Positions 43,604-52,787 of a stretch of 64,000 nt of DNA are shown piece after piece (the stretch's first letter is position 1; each line of letters begins with the position of its first letter). Under the pieces are notes generated by a model. It was given only the letters and a program-made list of their open reading frames with translations. It ran no database searches and was not told where the DNA came from. The translations under genes and the position numbers were made by a program. This stretch comes from Leptospira broomii serovar Hurstbridge str. 5399 (lineage in GTDB: Bacteria; Spirochaetota; Leptospiria; Leptospirales; Leptospiraceae): assembly GCF_000243715.2 (NCBI RefSeq), contig NZ_AHMO02000007.1, positions 62,001-126,000 of the forward strand, in the 5' to 3' direction.

Positions 43604-44125
43604 TTAGAAGAGTTTTTCGAAGGTCGCTGTTCGATAGTCGGAAGTTAAATAAAAAATATGAGAGCAGGCGGGACATCGATAATTCCCTTGTCCTTTCACT
43701 CGCAAAAACTGGAAACAGATCGGACAGGCAACCATGCCTTCCTCTATATCTTTCTTCCTATCCTGCACTAAGAAAGCTTTCGCTTCCTCGCGGGTTGAGA
43801 AAAACGGAATGATTACGTCTAGTCCGAGTTTCTTCCAATCTTCGACCAATGTGGCGGGCAAAGAACAGACCGAGAATTTGGACTGAGGGTGATTTGTCGC
43901 CGAATTCTTGAGAAGGACTAACCCTTCATGGTCCCAGGCGGTCAACCCACCCGCGTCCAATAAAATTCGATGAATTTCCGACGATAGGACTTGCTCTATC
44001 TTTTCCCGAAAGGCGGTCCCAAGTACCGAATCGAGTTTGCCTTGGAGATTGACAATTAATTCTTTCACAGGTGGCACTCTGGAGAATCGATAAGATCCGG
44101 GTTTTCCGCAACCGAAAAAACCCAA
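43604..44125 (-). CDS. STAS-domain protein with C-terminal zinc ribbon
   Basis: 173-aa protein. From KELIVNLQGKLDSVLGTAFREKIEQVL to about residue 120 it reads as a STAS (anti-sigma-factor antagonist-like) fold with ILLDAGGLTAWDHEGLVLLKNS in place of the usual D-S-G-x-G-L loop; the canonical Ser is not obvious. The C-terminal 50 residues carry CPICFQFLRV and CPACSHIF, a four-cysteine zinc ribbon. The zinc ribbon could bind nucleic acid or a partner protein. The ATG at 44125 overlaps the open frame of the divergent CapD-like gene; a GTG at 44068 (VKELIV) is an alternative start. It lies upstream of the cyclase on the same strand. Confidence 0.7.
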   Translation of the reverse strand: MGFFGCGKPGSYRFSRVPPVKELIVNLQGKLDSVLGTAFREKIEQVLSSEIHRILLDAGGLTAWDHEGLVLLKNSATNHPQSKFSVCSLPATLVEDWKKLGLDVIIPFFSTREEAKAFLVQDRKKDIEEGMVACPICFQFLRVKGQGNYRCPACSHIFYLTSDYRTATFEKLF

Positions 44126-44166
44126 AAAGGTTGGACTTTTACCATTTAGCGATAATTTTTTCCTTA

Positions 44167-46056
44167 ATGGAACATTGGAATCGCCGGACCTTGATATTCC
44201 CTCTGGACCTTTGCTTTATGGTCCTGTCCTACTTTTTAGCACATTTAATTCGATTCGAATCCTTGTCCTTCCTGCAAAAACCGGACACATTTCTAATCCC
44301 TCTCGCGATCGTAGTCGCATGCCGATCGGTCGTATTCTTATTTTCGAATATTTATCGTTCCATCTGGGCTTACGCTTCGATTCACGACCTTCTGGAAATC
44401 ATTAAAATCACGGTTCTCTCGTCCTTTATTGCGACAACCGTGTTACTCTTCTATAATCGCTTCGACCAAATGTCGCGGATGGTCCCTGTTCTGGACACCA
44501 TTCTCTTGCTAAGTTTCCTATGTCTCAGAAGCCTTTCCTGGCGTATCTTTCGGGATCAGTATATCATTAGAAAAACCAGGGAGCACGGGGCTCCAACTCT
44601 CATCCTAGGAGCCGGAAAAATGGGGGCGTCCCTGTTATCCGAATTCCGCAGACACAGCGAATTGAAATTAAATCCAGTCGGGTTTTTGGACGATGACGAA
44701 AGTAAAATCGGCGCATTGATTCAAGGAGTCCCGATTTTAGGGAATATCTCGAAAGCAGAAGAAACCATTCGCAAACTAGGGATTAAACAAGTAATTATCG
44801 CTATTAAAAATCCGGACGGGAAGCTGATCGGTCGATTGCTAAAGACTTTCGAATCCACTGAAGTGGGCTTTAAAATCCTTCCTTCCATCGGTTCGCTTTT
44901 CTTCGATTCTCCCAAAATTCAACAGTTGCGGGAAATCCGAGTCGAGGACCTTCTTGGGAGGCCGGTGGTCGATCTGGAAATCGAATCCATTCGTTCTTAT
45001 ATCAGAGGAAAATCGATTTTAGTTACCGGCGCAGGCGGATCTATCGGAAGCGAGATTTGTAGACAGGTCGCGATCTTTCAGCCCTCTAAACTAGTTCTAC
45101 TAGATTCTGCAGAGACCCCTCTATACGAAATAGATTATGAATTGCGCAAAATTTTTCCGCATTCCGGAATCGAGTTTTTTCCGGTCGTCGCAGATATTAA
45201 AAATCTTTCGCGCGTGAGTTCCGTTTTCGAAGCGCATTCACCGGAAGTCGTATTTCATTCCGCGGCGTATAAGCATGTACCGATGATGGAAACAAACCCC
45301 TCGGAAGCTGTTTTAAATAATATATTAGGCACTAAAAATGTCGCGGACATTGCCCGTTTGTCCGGAGTAGAACGTTTCGTACTTATCTCGACCGATAAAG
45401 CCGTTAACCCCGTTAATATAATGGGCGCTTCCAAACGTGTAGCGGAATTATACATCCAACATGTATCTCGGGAGACTCGGACCAAATTCATTACGGTTAG
45501 ATTCGGAAACGTGTTAGGATCCAACGGTTCCGTAATTCCAAGATTTCGGGAGCAAATCCAGGGCGGCGGACCCGTGACGGTAACTCATCCGGAAGTCATT
45601 CGATATTTTATGACGATCCCGGAAGCTACCCAATTAGTTCTTCAAGCGGGTTCCATGGGTGAACGCGGTGAAATATTCTTATTGGAGATGGGAGAACCGG
45701 TACGAATTCTCAGCCTGGCCGAGGAAATGATTCGTTTATCCGGCTTACGACCGTATGTCGACATCCCTATCGAATTTACCGGCCTAAGACCCGGAGAAAA
45801 ACTTTTCGAAGAATTGTTATTGGATTTAGAGGGCATCAAAAAAACTCACCATCCAAAAATCAGGATTGCCGCCCCTTTAGAAGATAGCGATGTTAGCAGC
45901 TTCCAGGCCAGGTTTCAGGCCCTTTTGAACGCCGCACGTTCCAACCAGGAAAAAGATATCTTTACTCGGTTTAAAGAGCTAGTTCCGGAATACAAAGTTC
46001 ATAAGGATTACATTACTGAAGAAGAGGCCAGGGCCTTAGAAAAGAATGGATCATAA
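44167..46056 (+). CDS. CapD/WbpM-like membrane nucleotide-sugar 4,6-dehydratase
   Basis: About 629 aa from the ATG at 44167 (the frame is open to 44071 but that overlaps the divergent gene). Four N-terminal transmembrane helices (about residues 15-125) are followed by a first Rossmann unit (TLILGAGKMGASLLSEF). The catalytic extended-SDR domain follows, with ILVTGAGGSIGSEICRQV, HSAAYKHVPMME and STDKAVNPVNIMGASKRVAE. This is the layout of WbpM/PglF/CapD proteins, which make UDP-4-keto-6-deoxy sugars for surface polysaccharide or glycan synthesis. The next gene overlaps its end by 11 bp. Confidence 0.92.
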   Translation: MEHWNRRTLIFPLDLCFMVLSYFLAHLIRFESLSFLQKPDTFLIPLAIVVACRSVVFLFSNIYRSIWAYASIHDLLEIIKITVLSSFIATTVLLFYNRFDQMSRMVPVLDTILLLSFLCLRSLSWRIFRDQYIIRKTREHGAPTLILGAGKMGASLLSEFRRHSELKLNPVGFLDDDESKIGALIQGVPILGNISKAEETIRKLGIKQVIIAIKNPDGKLIGRLLKTFESTEVGFKILPSIGSLFFDSPKIQQLREIRVEDLLGRPVVDLEIESIRSYIRGKSILVTGAGGSIGSEICRQVAIFQPSKLVLLDSAETPLYEIDYELRKIFPHSGIEFFPVVADIKNLSRVSSVFEAHSPEVVFHSAAYKHVPMMETNPSEAVLNNILGTKNVADIARLSGVERFVLISTDKAVNPVNIMGASKRVAELYIQHVSRETRTKFITVRFGNVLGSNGSVIPRFREQIQGGGPVTVTHPEVIRYFMTIPEATQLVLQAGSMGERGEIFLLEMGEPVRILSLAEEMIRLSGLRPYVDIPIEFTGLRPGEKLFEELLLDLEGIKKTHHPKIRIAAPLEDSDVSSFQARFQALLNAARSNQEKDIFTRFKELVPEYKVHKDYITEEEARALEKNGS

Positions 46057-46537
46057 CCCCGAAGATATCACCGTACTTCGCGATTTTAAAAAACAACTCT
46101 TCTCCCTCTATTGGGAAAGGTTCGGTACTTTCTATCTGCATGCTATGCCTCATCCCGATTTAAAAATCGGAAAGAGAGGCTTAATCGGAGATGAATCTGA
46201 ATCCGGAATTATATTAGTCATAGGTCCGCGAGCCGCGAGGGACATTCGTATAGAACAGGATTGGGCTTACGCAGAACTTCAATTCGGGTACACTTGGGAG
46301 CAAGTTTTCATTCCTTGGGACGCAGTGTTTCGGTACTTCGATAAATCTCAGCAAACCGTTTCGCAAATGAGAATTTTCTTAGGCAAGCTGCAATCTTCCG
46401 CGGGAACTGGTCCTGAATTCGCCGAAACCGATTCTTTGCCCTCGTCCGGAGAATTCGTTACAGAATCGAAGGCCAAAGGAAAGAAGCGCAAAGACAACGT
46501 CATTGAAGTGGATTTCGGGAGTAAAAACAAAAAATGA
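46046..46537 (+). CDS. SspB-like ClpXP adaptor
   Basis: 163-aa protein resembling stringent starvation protein B. GIILVIGPRAARDIRIEQDW corresponds to the SspB segment with the ssrA-tag-binding groove (IVLNIAPRAVGNLEL in the enterobacterial protein). YAELQFGYTWEQVFIPWDAVFRYFDK matches the following strand and the VPLAAVLAIY helix. A long, charged flexible linker (SKAKGKKRKD) leads to a hydrophobic-then-basic tail, NVIEVDFGSKNKK, as expected for the ClpX-binding peptide. It would deliver tagged proteins to ClpXP. It overlaps the CapD-like gene by 11 bp and the permease by 4 bp. Confidence 0.78.
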   Translation: MDHNPEDITVLRDFKKQLFSLYWERFGTFYLHAMPHPDLKIGKRGLIGDESESGIILVIGPRAARDIRIEQDWAYAELQFGYTWEQVFIPWDAVFRYFDKSQQTVSQMRIFLGKLQSSAGTGPEFAETDSLPSSGEFVTESKAKGKKRKDNVIEVDFGSKNKK

Positions 46538-48141
46538 GTAATTACAGATGGTTCGTACCGGGAGATCTCGACGGTTTCTTCGGCCTAATGATCGACAATT
46601 TAATTCAGATCTTAGTGTTAGTCGCCCTCTGCGTCGGGCCATGCGGAATGCCTCAAGAATTCGTTTTTCGAGTTATTATTCCCGGCGCGGCAGTTTCTTT
46701 GTTATTGGGAAACTTATTCTACGCCTTTCAAGCGAGGCAACTTGCAAAAGCGGAAGGTAGAACCGATGTCACTGCGCTACCATACGGGATTAACACCGTA
46801 TCACTTTTCGCTTTCGTATTTTTCGTAATGTTTCCCGTTTATTTAAAAACGGGAAGTTATAAGGCTGCCTGGGCGATGGGCCTACTAGCGAGCTTTCTCT
46901 CAGGATTGATCGAAATGTTAGGAGCCTTTGTTGCGGAAAGGATTCGGAAAGCCACGCCCCGTGCTGCGCTTCTTTCCGCTCTTGCAGGAATCGCTCTCAC
47001 ATTCATCTCGATGGATTTTTTAATTCGAACCTTTCAGAATCCTCTAGTCGCTTTCGTTCCTTTCGGAATTATTTTATTACAATATTTTGGACGCGTGGTT
47101 TTTCCTTTTAAAATTCCGGGCGGCCTGATTTCGGTCGTAGTCGGAACTATCTTGGCTTGGTATTCTCCCTATTTTTCGGGAAAACCGATTATGGATCCGG
47201 AAGCGTTAAAATCCTCGGTCGGCATCGGATTGTATCTTCCGATCTGGAGCGCAGGTGAAATTTTTTCCGTATTTAAGGAAGCGGATATCAGAGAGTATCT
47301 TTCGATCATTCTCCCGATGGGAATTTTCAACGTAATCGGATCTCTTCAAAATATAGAATCCGCCGAGGCGGCCGGAGATAAATTCAATACTCGAAATTCT
47401 CTTCTAGCGAACGGAATCGGAACCGTTGCAGGTTCATTCTTCGGTTCGCCCTTCCCTACTACGATTTATATCGGTCATCCCGGTTGGAAAGCGCTAGGAG
47501 CGAGGGCCGGCTACTCTACGCTGAACGGAGTTTTTATGACCGTCGCGGCTTTCTTGGGGCTTATGGGATTCCTTTCTAAGCTTATCCCTATCGAGGCAGG
47601 AATGGCAATCGTCTTATGGATCGGAATCGTAATCGGCTCCCAAGCTTTCGAAGCGACTCCGACTCGGCATGCGCCCGCCGTAGTGATCGGTTTACTACCT
47701 GCGATTGCGGGTTGGGGCGTTCTCTTAATCCAGAGTACTTTTAATTACGCGGATCCGATTTTAACGAAGGCGATCGAGGGAACTGCTGCGGCTTCCCAGA
47801 CTCCGAATATTTGGCTATCATTGGTCCCCGCAAATCAACCCATCTTTCCGTATCCGTTAGAGGGGCTCTTAAGTCTTTCTCAAGGATTTCTTCTATCTTC
47901 CATGGTATGGGCGGCGATTGCGACGTTTGTGATCGATCGAGATTTTAAGAAGGCGATTCTGGCGAGCTTAGCGGGAGTTTTTCTTTCCGCGACGGGATTT
48001 ATTCATGCTTATTCGCTGCGTGGAAACGCAATTTTAACTCCATTTGAGCCGAATTTCGGCCCGTTTGTGAAAGGATATTTGCTTTTAGTCTTACTTTTTC
48101 TGCTGGCTTCCTTCTTACGGAAGGAACCGAGAGCGGTCTAA
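46534..48141 (+). CDS. NCS2-type (xanthine/uracil/AzgA-like) permease
   Basis: 535-aa inner-membrane transporter with 12-14 hydrophobic helices. Family features include ALPYGINTVSLFAFVFFVMFP in the N-terminal half and GIFNVIGSLQNIESAEAAGD, the conserved Glu-containing TM8 region of the NCS2/AzgA group. GTVAGSFFGSPFPTTIYIGHPGWKALGARAGYS is the TM10 substrate region. The substrate is probably a nucleobase or related anion, but this subgroup is poorly characterised. Translation is coupled to the SspB-like gene (ATGA). Apt, a nucleobase-salvage enzyme, lies 1.1 kb downstream. Confidence 0.85.
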   Translation: MSNYRWFVPGDLDGFFGLMIDNLIQILVLVALCVGPCGMPQEFVFRVIIPGAAVSLLLGNLFYAFQARQLAKAEGRTDVTALPYGINTVSLFAFVFFVMFPVYLKTGSYKAAWAMGLLASFLSGLIEMLGAFVAERIRKATPRAALLSALAGIALTFISMDFLIRTFQNPLVAFVPFGIILLQYFGRVVFPFKIPGGLISVVVGTILAWYSPYFSGKPIMDPEALKSSVGIGLYLPIWSAGEIFSVFKEADIREYLSIILPMGIFNVIGSLQNIESAEAAGDKFNTRNSLLANGIGTVAGSFFGSPFPTTIYIGHPGWKALGARAGYSTLNGVFMTVAAFLGLMGFLSKLIPIEAGMAIVLWIGIVIGSQAFEATPTRHAPAVVIGLLPAIAGWGVLLIQSTFNYADPILTKAIEGTAAASQTPNIWLSLVPANQPIFPYPLEGLLSLSQGFLLSSMVWAAIATFVIDRDFKKAILASLAGVFLSATGFIHAYSLRGNAILTPFEPNFGPFVKGYLLLVLLFLLASFLRKEPRAV

Positions 48142-48212
48142 TAGGATATGGGAAGAACACCCGGGGATGAAATTCGTCCCGAACGTTTCTATATAAGGAG
48201 AAAAAGTCACCT

Positions 48213-49124
48213 ATGTGGATGATTCGTAGATTCGGATTGTTTGCGATAACAAACCTCGCAGTGATAGCAACGATCGCATTCTTAATAAGAATTACCGGTC
48301 TCGCCAGCTATCTGGAAAAATCGGGTATTTCGTACGGAGGATTGCTTCTTTTCTGCACGATATGGGGGATGGGCGGTGCATTTATTTCACTCTTCATTTC
48401 CAAATTTACCGCTAAAATGTCGATGGGAGTCGAGATTATAGATCCTCGTACGGCAGCAGGATGGCAAAGAGATTTGGTCGCACGAGTCAAAAGACTCGCA
48501 GACGCGGCTGGTTTACCGATGCCGGAAGTCGGCTATTATCAGTCTCCGGAAGTGAATGCTTTTGCAACCGGGCCTAGCCGATCTAGCGCGCTTGTGGCAG
48601 TTTCTACCGGACTTTTAAATGGAATGGATAGCGGAGAAATCGACGGAGTTCTCGGACACGAACTATCTCACGTTGCGAACGGAGATATGGTAACTATGAC
48701 CCTAGTGCAGGGAGTGGTGAATTCATTCGTATTTTTCTTTGCTTGGATTGTGAGCACTCTAATTGCATCCCAGCTCAGTAGGAGCGATGACGATCGCGGA
48801 GGCGGAGGCTTCTTTATGCGGTTTATGATTCAACAAGTACTCGTAATGGTATTCGGATTGTTGGGTTCCATCGTGGTCGCTTACGTTTCGAGAGCCAGAG
48901 AATATCGTGCGGATGCCGGCGGTGCAAAATTAGCAGGCAGAAGTAATATGATTGCCGCGCTCGAACGGCTTAAAGCTGCCTTTACCGTCGACCCTGTAGA
49001 TCAAAGAGGGGAATCGATTGCGACTCTTAAAATATCAAATCGCGCAGGCGGATTTGCTTCCCTATTTGCTACCCACCCTCCTTTAGAGGAAAGAATTGCT
49101 GCCTTACGAGCAAAAGCATATTAA
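48213..49124 (+). CDS. htpX: HtpX-family membrane zinc metalloprotease
   Basis: 303-aa M48 protease for membrane-protein quality control. Two N-terminal helices (about 8-27 and 41-63) precede VLGHELSHVANGDMV with zinc ligands His149 and His153 and catalytic Glu150. Two further helices follow (about 165-185 and 208-228), and the third ligand Glu lies in SRAREYRADAGGAKL. FATHPPLEERIAAL is the conserved C-terminal end. AAGGAG lies about 12 nt before the ATG; MIRRFGLF two codons later is an alternative start. An intrinsic terminator follows the gene. Confidence 0.95.
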   Translation: MWMIRRFGLFAITNLAVIATIAFLIRITGLASYLEKSGISYGGLLLFCTIWGMGGAFISLFISKFTAKMSMGVEIIDPRTAAGWQRDLVARVKRLADAAGLPMPEVGYYQSPEVNAFATGPSRSSALVAVSTGLLNGMDSGEIDGVLGHELSHVANGDMVTMTLVQGVVNSFVFFFAWIVSTLIASQLSRSDDDRGGGGFFMRFMIQQVLVMVFGLLGSIVVAYVSRAREYRADAGGAKLAGRSNMIAALERLKAAFTVDPVDQRGESIATLKISNRAGGFASLFATHPPLEERIAALRAKAY

Positions 49125-49136
49125 AATTAGGTTGAT

Positions 49137-49161
49137 AGCCGCCCTAAATTAAGGGCGGTTT
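49137..49161 (+). terminator. Intrinsic terminator of htpX
   Basis: CCGCCCT (49139-49145), loop AAATTA, AGGGCGG (49152-49158) and then TTTC. The outer A-T and G-T pairs extend the stem to 9 bp. It starts 12 bp after the htpX stop, in the gap before apt. Confidence 0.85.
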
Positions 49162-49216
49162 CATCAAAAAAGAATTGTTCCCGCGCTTCCGAAGATTGGA
49201 ATAGGACTTCGAGCCT

Positions 49217-49750
49217 ATGTCCATCGTTAAATCAAAAATTCGCACCATTCCCGATTATCCCAAAAAAGGAATCCTTTTTCGCGATATCACTTCTCTCCTG
49301 TTGGATCCGGAAGGTCTAGCACTTACTATCGGAACCTTTGTGGACAGGTATTCCAACCAAGGAATTACGAAAGTTGCGGGAATCGAAGCTCGAGGTTTTA
49401 TAATCGGCGCCCCCGTCGCTTTTCAATTGGGAGCCGGATTCATTCCGATTCGGAAAAAGGGAAAACTGCCTGCGGAAACCGTCGCCCAAGAATATGATCT
49501 TGAATACGGAAAGGATATCATTGAAATTCATAAGGACTCGGTCTTTCCGGGTGATAAAATTCTGCTAATGGACGATCTAATTGCGACCGGAGGCACTATG
49601 ATCGCTGCGACGAAACTTTTGCAGCGTCTAGGCGCAGTGGTTACGGAAGCGGGCGTAATTATCGATTTACCCGATTTGGGAGGAGCTTCCAAATTGAAAA
49701 AAGAGTTAGGAGTCGATGTCTATTCTATCTGCGAATTCGAAGGCCATTGA
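49217..49750 (+). CDS. apt: Adenine phosphoribosyltransferase
   Basis: 177-aa enzyme converting adenine and PRPP to AMP in purine salvage. The N-terminus [21 protein letters not shown] is the hallmark of Apt. [21 protein letters not shown] holds the flexible loop, and [15 protein letters not shown] is the PRPP-binding motif with the two acidic residues. Length is normal for the family. It has its own start after the htpX terminator, and the serine protease gene begins 6 bp after its stop. Confidence 0.95.
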   Translation: MSIVKSKIRTIPDYPKKGILFRDITSLLLDPEGLALTIGTFVDRYSNQGITKVAGIEARGFIIGAPVAFQLGAGFIPIRKKGKLPAETVAQEYDLEYGKDIIEIHKDSVFPGDKILLMDDLIATGGTMIAATKLLQRLGAVVTEAGVIIDLPDLGGASKLKKELGVDVYSICEFEGH

Positions 49751-49756
49751 AGTTTG

Positions 49757-51220
49757 ATGCCTATTCTTAAAGTTGCATTCGTTTCTTTTGTTTTTTTCGT
49801 ATTTTCACTACCTTCCTTTGCAGAGGAGAAAACGGACTTTGATAGCGTTCGGAAGGCCGTAGTTCAAATCAAAGTCTACTCCCAAGCTATTAATCCATAT
49901 TCCCCATGGACAACCGACGGAGTACGCGCAAGTTCTGGAACCGGTTTTTTGATCGGTAAGAAACGAATTCTTACGAACGCTCACGTGGTATCGAACGCAA
50001 AGTTCATTCAAGTGCAACGTTATAATCAAACCGAGTGGTATCGGGTAAAGATCCTATTTATTGCCCATGATTGCGACCTAGCCATCCTGGAAGCGGAAGA
50101 TGGACAATTCTATAAGGATTCCCGTGATCTAGAGCTCGGAGAAATTCCCGAGCTGAATTCTCCATTAATCGTCGTAGGATATCCGATCGGCGGGAACAAA
50201 GTTTCCGTAACAAGAGGTATCGTTTCCCGGAAGGAACAATCGGAATATTCCCATTCGTCCGTCGATAGTCATCTCGTTCTTCAAGTGGATGCGGCAATCA
50301 ATCCGGGTAATTCGGGCGGCCCGGCTATTCAGGACGATAAAGTAGTGGGTGTAGCCTTTCAAGTAGCTACCAAAGGAGAGAATATCGGATATCTGATTCC
50401 AACGAACGTTATCCGACATTTCTTAGTGGACATTGAAGATGGAACGTACGACGGCTATGTCGAGCTCGGGATCAGTTTTTTAAATTCCTTCAATGTTTCC
50501 CTTCGTAAAGCTAAAGGAATCCCCGATGGTCTAGAAGGGGTATTTGTTACTCGCATTCTTCCTCACGGTTCTGCAGACGGATATTTGCAAGAAGGAGATT
50601 ATCTCACCGAGATCGACGGAAGTCCGATCGGGAGAAACGGAACCACCACTCTAGATAAGGATGCCAGAGTCGATTTTACGGAGAATGTCGACAACAAGCA
50701 CGCAGGAGATAGAATTAAATTCAAGGTATTTCGTGGAGGAAAACTCATCGATATTTCCTTCGAGGCTAAGAGAATGCCCGACTTTGATTTTATGCGAAAT
50801 CGTTACGACGCGCCGTACGACTATGCGATGATCGGCGGCCTACTCTTCCAAGAAATGTCTCAAGATCTTTTAGCGACATGGAGTCGTGCCGGAAGCACTT
50901 CGGGCGGCAGCCAGTTTCTATACAGGTATAAATATTTCATCGCAGATCGAATCAATCGTTATAAGAAGGCGGACGTAATCCTTTACAGAAAACTAGCCCA
51001 TCCAGTAAATTCATCCTCCGATTATTTCCTCAATTTGGTAGTAGAATCCGTTAACGGAATGCCCGTGAATAGTTTGGAAGATTTGAAAAAGATTCTATCT
51101 TCGACAAAGGATCGTTACTTACGATTGAAGTTTCTGGACGTAGAACTTCCTTTAATTTTAGATCGGAACGAAGCGGAAGCCGCCGATCGTCAAATCCGTT
51201 CCACGTATGGGTTGGAGTAA
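49757..51220 (+). CDS. HtrA-like trypsin-fold serine protease with PDZ domain
   Basis: Exported protease, 487 aa from the ATG at 49757 (a TTG lies one codon earlier). Signal peptide: VAFVSFVFFVFSLPSFAEE. The chymotrypsin-like domain has a complete triad: His76 in ILTNAHVVS, Asp107 in DCDLAILE and Ser186 in INPGNSGGP. A PDZ domain follows (about 235-330: GVFVTRILPHGSADGYLQEGDYLTEIDGSPI). The C-terminal region of about 150 residues, including a second short PDZ-like piece (VVESVNGMPVNSLEDLKKIL), is shared with the next gene. The periplasm or outer face is the likely site. The pseudo-protease downstream overlaps its end by 14 bp. Confidence 0.9.
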   Translation: MPILKVAFVSFVFFVFSLPSFAEEKTDFDSVRKAVVQIKVYSQAINPYSPWTTDGVRASSGTGFLIGKKRILTNAHVVSNAKFIQVQRYNQTEWYRVKILFIAHDCDLAILEAEDGQFYKDSRDLELGEIPELNSPLIVVGYPIGGNKVSVTRGIVSRKEQSEYSHSSVDSHLVLQVDAAINPGNSGGPAIQDDKVVGVAFQVATKGENIGYLIPTNVIRHFLVDIEDGTYDGYVELGISFLNSFNVSLRKAKGIPDGLEGVFVTRILPHGSADGYLQEGDYLTEIDGSPIGRNGTTTLDKDARVDFTENVDNKHAGDRIKFKVFRGGKLIDISFEAKRMPDFDFMRNRYDAPYDYAMIGGLLFQEMSQDLLATWSRAGSTSGGSQFLYRYKYFIADRINRYKKADVILYRKLAHPVNSSSDYFLNLVVESVNGMPVNSLEDLKKILSSTKDRYLRLKFLDVELPLILDRNEAEAADRQIRSTYGLE

Positions 51221-52784
51221 CACATTGAAATTCCGTATTTTCTCAGTTATTTTTGCGGTATTCTTTTCTTCCATGATTGCGGAGGCAAAATCCGGAAAAT
51301 CTTCCAAAGTCGCGACTACAAAAAAAGTTCAGGAATTAAAGACATCCGTTTCAAACGCCTCCGTCAAAACTAAACCGGAAGAGGAACTTGAAAAGAGCAT
51401 CGTTCAGATCAAAGTTTCCTTTCAAGAACCGGATTATATTTCACCTTGGAAGAAAAAAAATCCGCGAGTTCGCCGAGGAGTCGGAATCGTTATCGATGGG
51501 GATAAAATATTAGTTCCTGCTCAAATTCTGCAATACTCGACTTTAGTAGAAGTTAAAAAATTCTCTTCCTATGCGGATACTAAAGCGACGATCTTTCGTA
51601 TCGATCCGGAAACGAATCTTGCCCTACTAAAAGTTGACGAAAAAGGTTTCTTTCAGGATTTGAAACCTTCGGAATTTCAAACGAGTATCTCCTATCCCAA
51701 GCAGATATCCATTTACCAATTGGATAATTCCGGATCGATCCAAAGCGCGACAGGAGCCTTACTTAGCTTGGACTTGGATCTCTATCCGCAAGGGCAAATC
51801 GAACTTCCGATTCTAGACGTTAACTCGACGGAAACCTTAAACGGGAACGGAGAAGTCATCGTTGAAAATGGAAAAGTCGGCGGCATCCTATTTGATTTTA
51901 GCGGGGATAAAAACGCAGGCAGAGCAATTCCTTCCTTTTTAATCCGCAAATTTCTAGGACTTTCCGGAAATTCGCAAATCGCCTATAAAGGATTTCGGCA
52001 TCGCCCGGTAACCGATGAGGCAACCAAAGCATATTACGGAATCAACGGAAAGAATGAGGGGATCCTTGTTGCAGAAATTCTCCCCGGAAGTTCGGCAGAT
52101 GGAATTTTGAAACCGGGGGATGTGATCCTCGAATTCGGCGGCAAAAAAATCGATTCCAAGGGATATTTCGAACATCCGGCCTATGGTAAGCAGGTTCTTT
52201 CCTTTATCGCGCATATCGGCGATGAATTCGGATATGAAGTCGGTAAAAAGATTCCCGTCAGTATCCTTAGGGAAAAAAAGAAAATGGAAGTAAACCTCCC
52301 TCTAAAACCTTTTCCTTATACTTCGATTCGAATTCCCCATCGCGATCCTTCCAATCGACCCGATTTTTATTTGGATGGCGGTTTTCTGTTCGTAGATCTC
52401 TCGGAAAATTACCTGTTTGAGTGGGGAAAGGACTGGCGATCGCGAATAGATAAAAAGCTTTTATATTTGTACGATTATCATAAGTTCAGATCGTCCGGCG
52501 ACAACGAAGGTAGAATCGTCCTATTATCACAGGTGATACCCGACGAATCGAATAACGGTTATCACGAAGTTTTTGCGAGAATTCTCGAATCAGTCGAAGG
52601 AGCTCCCGTCCTTTCCGTAAAGGACCTCATGCGAAAAGTGAAGGAATCCAAAAAGAATTACATTTCTCTATTGTTAGACGATGGAACCGAAGTGATTCTT
52701 AACAAAGCGGAACTTACAAGCACGAACGCTAGAATCAATGCACAATACAAAATTCCATTATCTTCGATGGGAGAGAGAAAATAA
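51207..52784 (+). CDS. Trypsin-fold pseudo-protease with PDZ domain, paralogue of the preceding gene
   Basis: 525-aa exported paralogue with a signal peptide (FRIFSVIFAVFFSSMIAEA) and a Ser/Lys-rich linker. The protease fold is kept but the triad is gone. ILVPAQILQ puts Gln106 where the active gene has His, ETNLALLK puts Asn137 for Asp, and NGNGEV puts Gly215 for Ser. The PDZ domain (GILVAEILPGSSADGILKPGDVILEFGGKKI) and the C-terminal region are preserved, so selection on binding or partnering is likely. Start: the ATG at 51207 lacks a ribosome site, whereas TTG at 51225 has GGAG 7 nt upstream and may be the real start. Confidence 0.85.
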   Translation: MGWSNTLKFRIFSVIFAVFFSSMIAEAKSGKSSKVATTKKVQELKTSVSNASVKTKPEEELEKSIVQIKVSFQEPDYISPWKKKNPRVRRGVGIVIDGDKILVPAQILQYSTLVEVKKFSSYADTKATIFRIDPETNLALLKVDEKGFFQDLKPSEFQTSISYPKQISIYQLDNSGSIQSATGALLSLDLDLYPQGQIELPILDVNSTETLNGNGEVIVENGKVGGILFDFSGDKNAGRAIPSFLIRKFLGLSGNSQIAYKGFRHRPVTDEATKAYYGINGKNEGILVAEILPGSSADGILKPGDVILEFGGKKIDSKGYFEHPAYGKQVLSFIAHIGDEFGYEVGKKIPVSILREKKKMEVNLPLKPFPYTSIRIPHRDPSNRPDFYLDGGFLFVDLSENYLFEWGKDWRSRIDKKLLYLYDYHKFRSSGDNEGRIVLLSQVIPDESNNGYHEVFARILESVEGAPVLSVKDLMRKVKESKKNYISLLLDDGTEVILNKAELTSTNARINAQYKIPLSSMGERK

Positions 52785-52787
52785 TTC

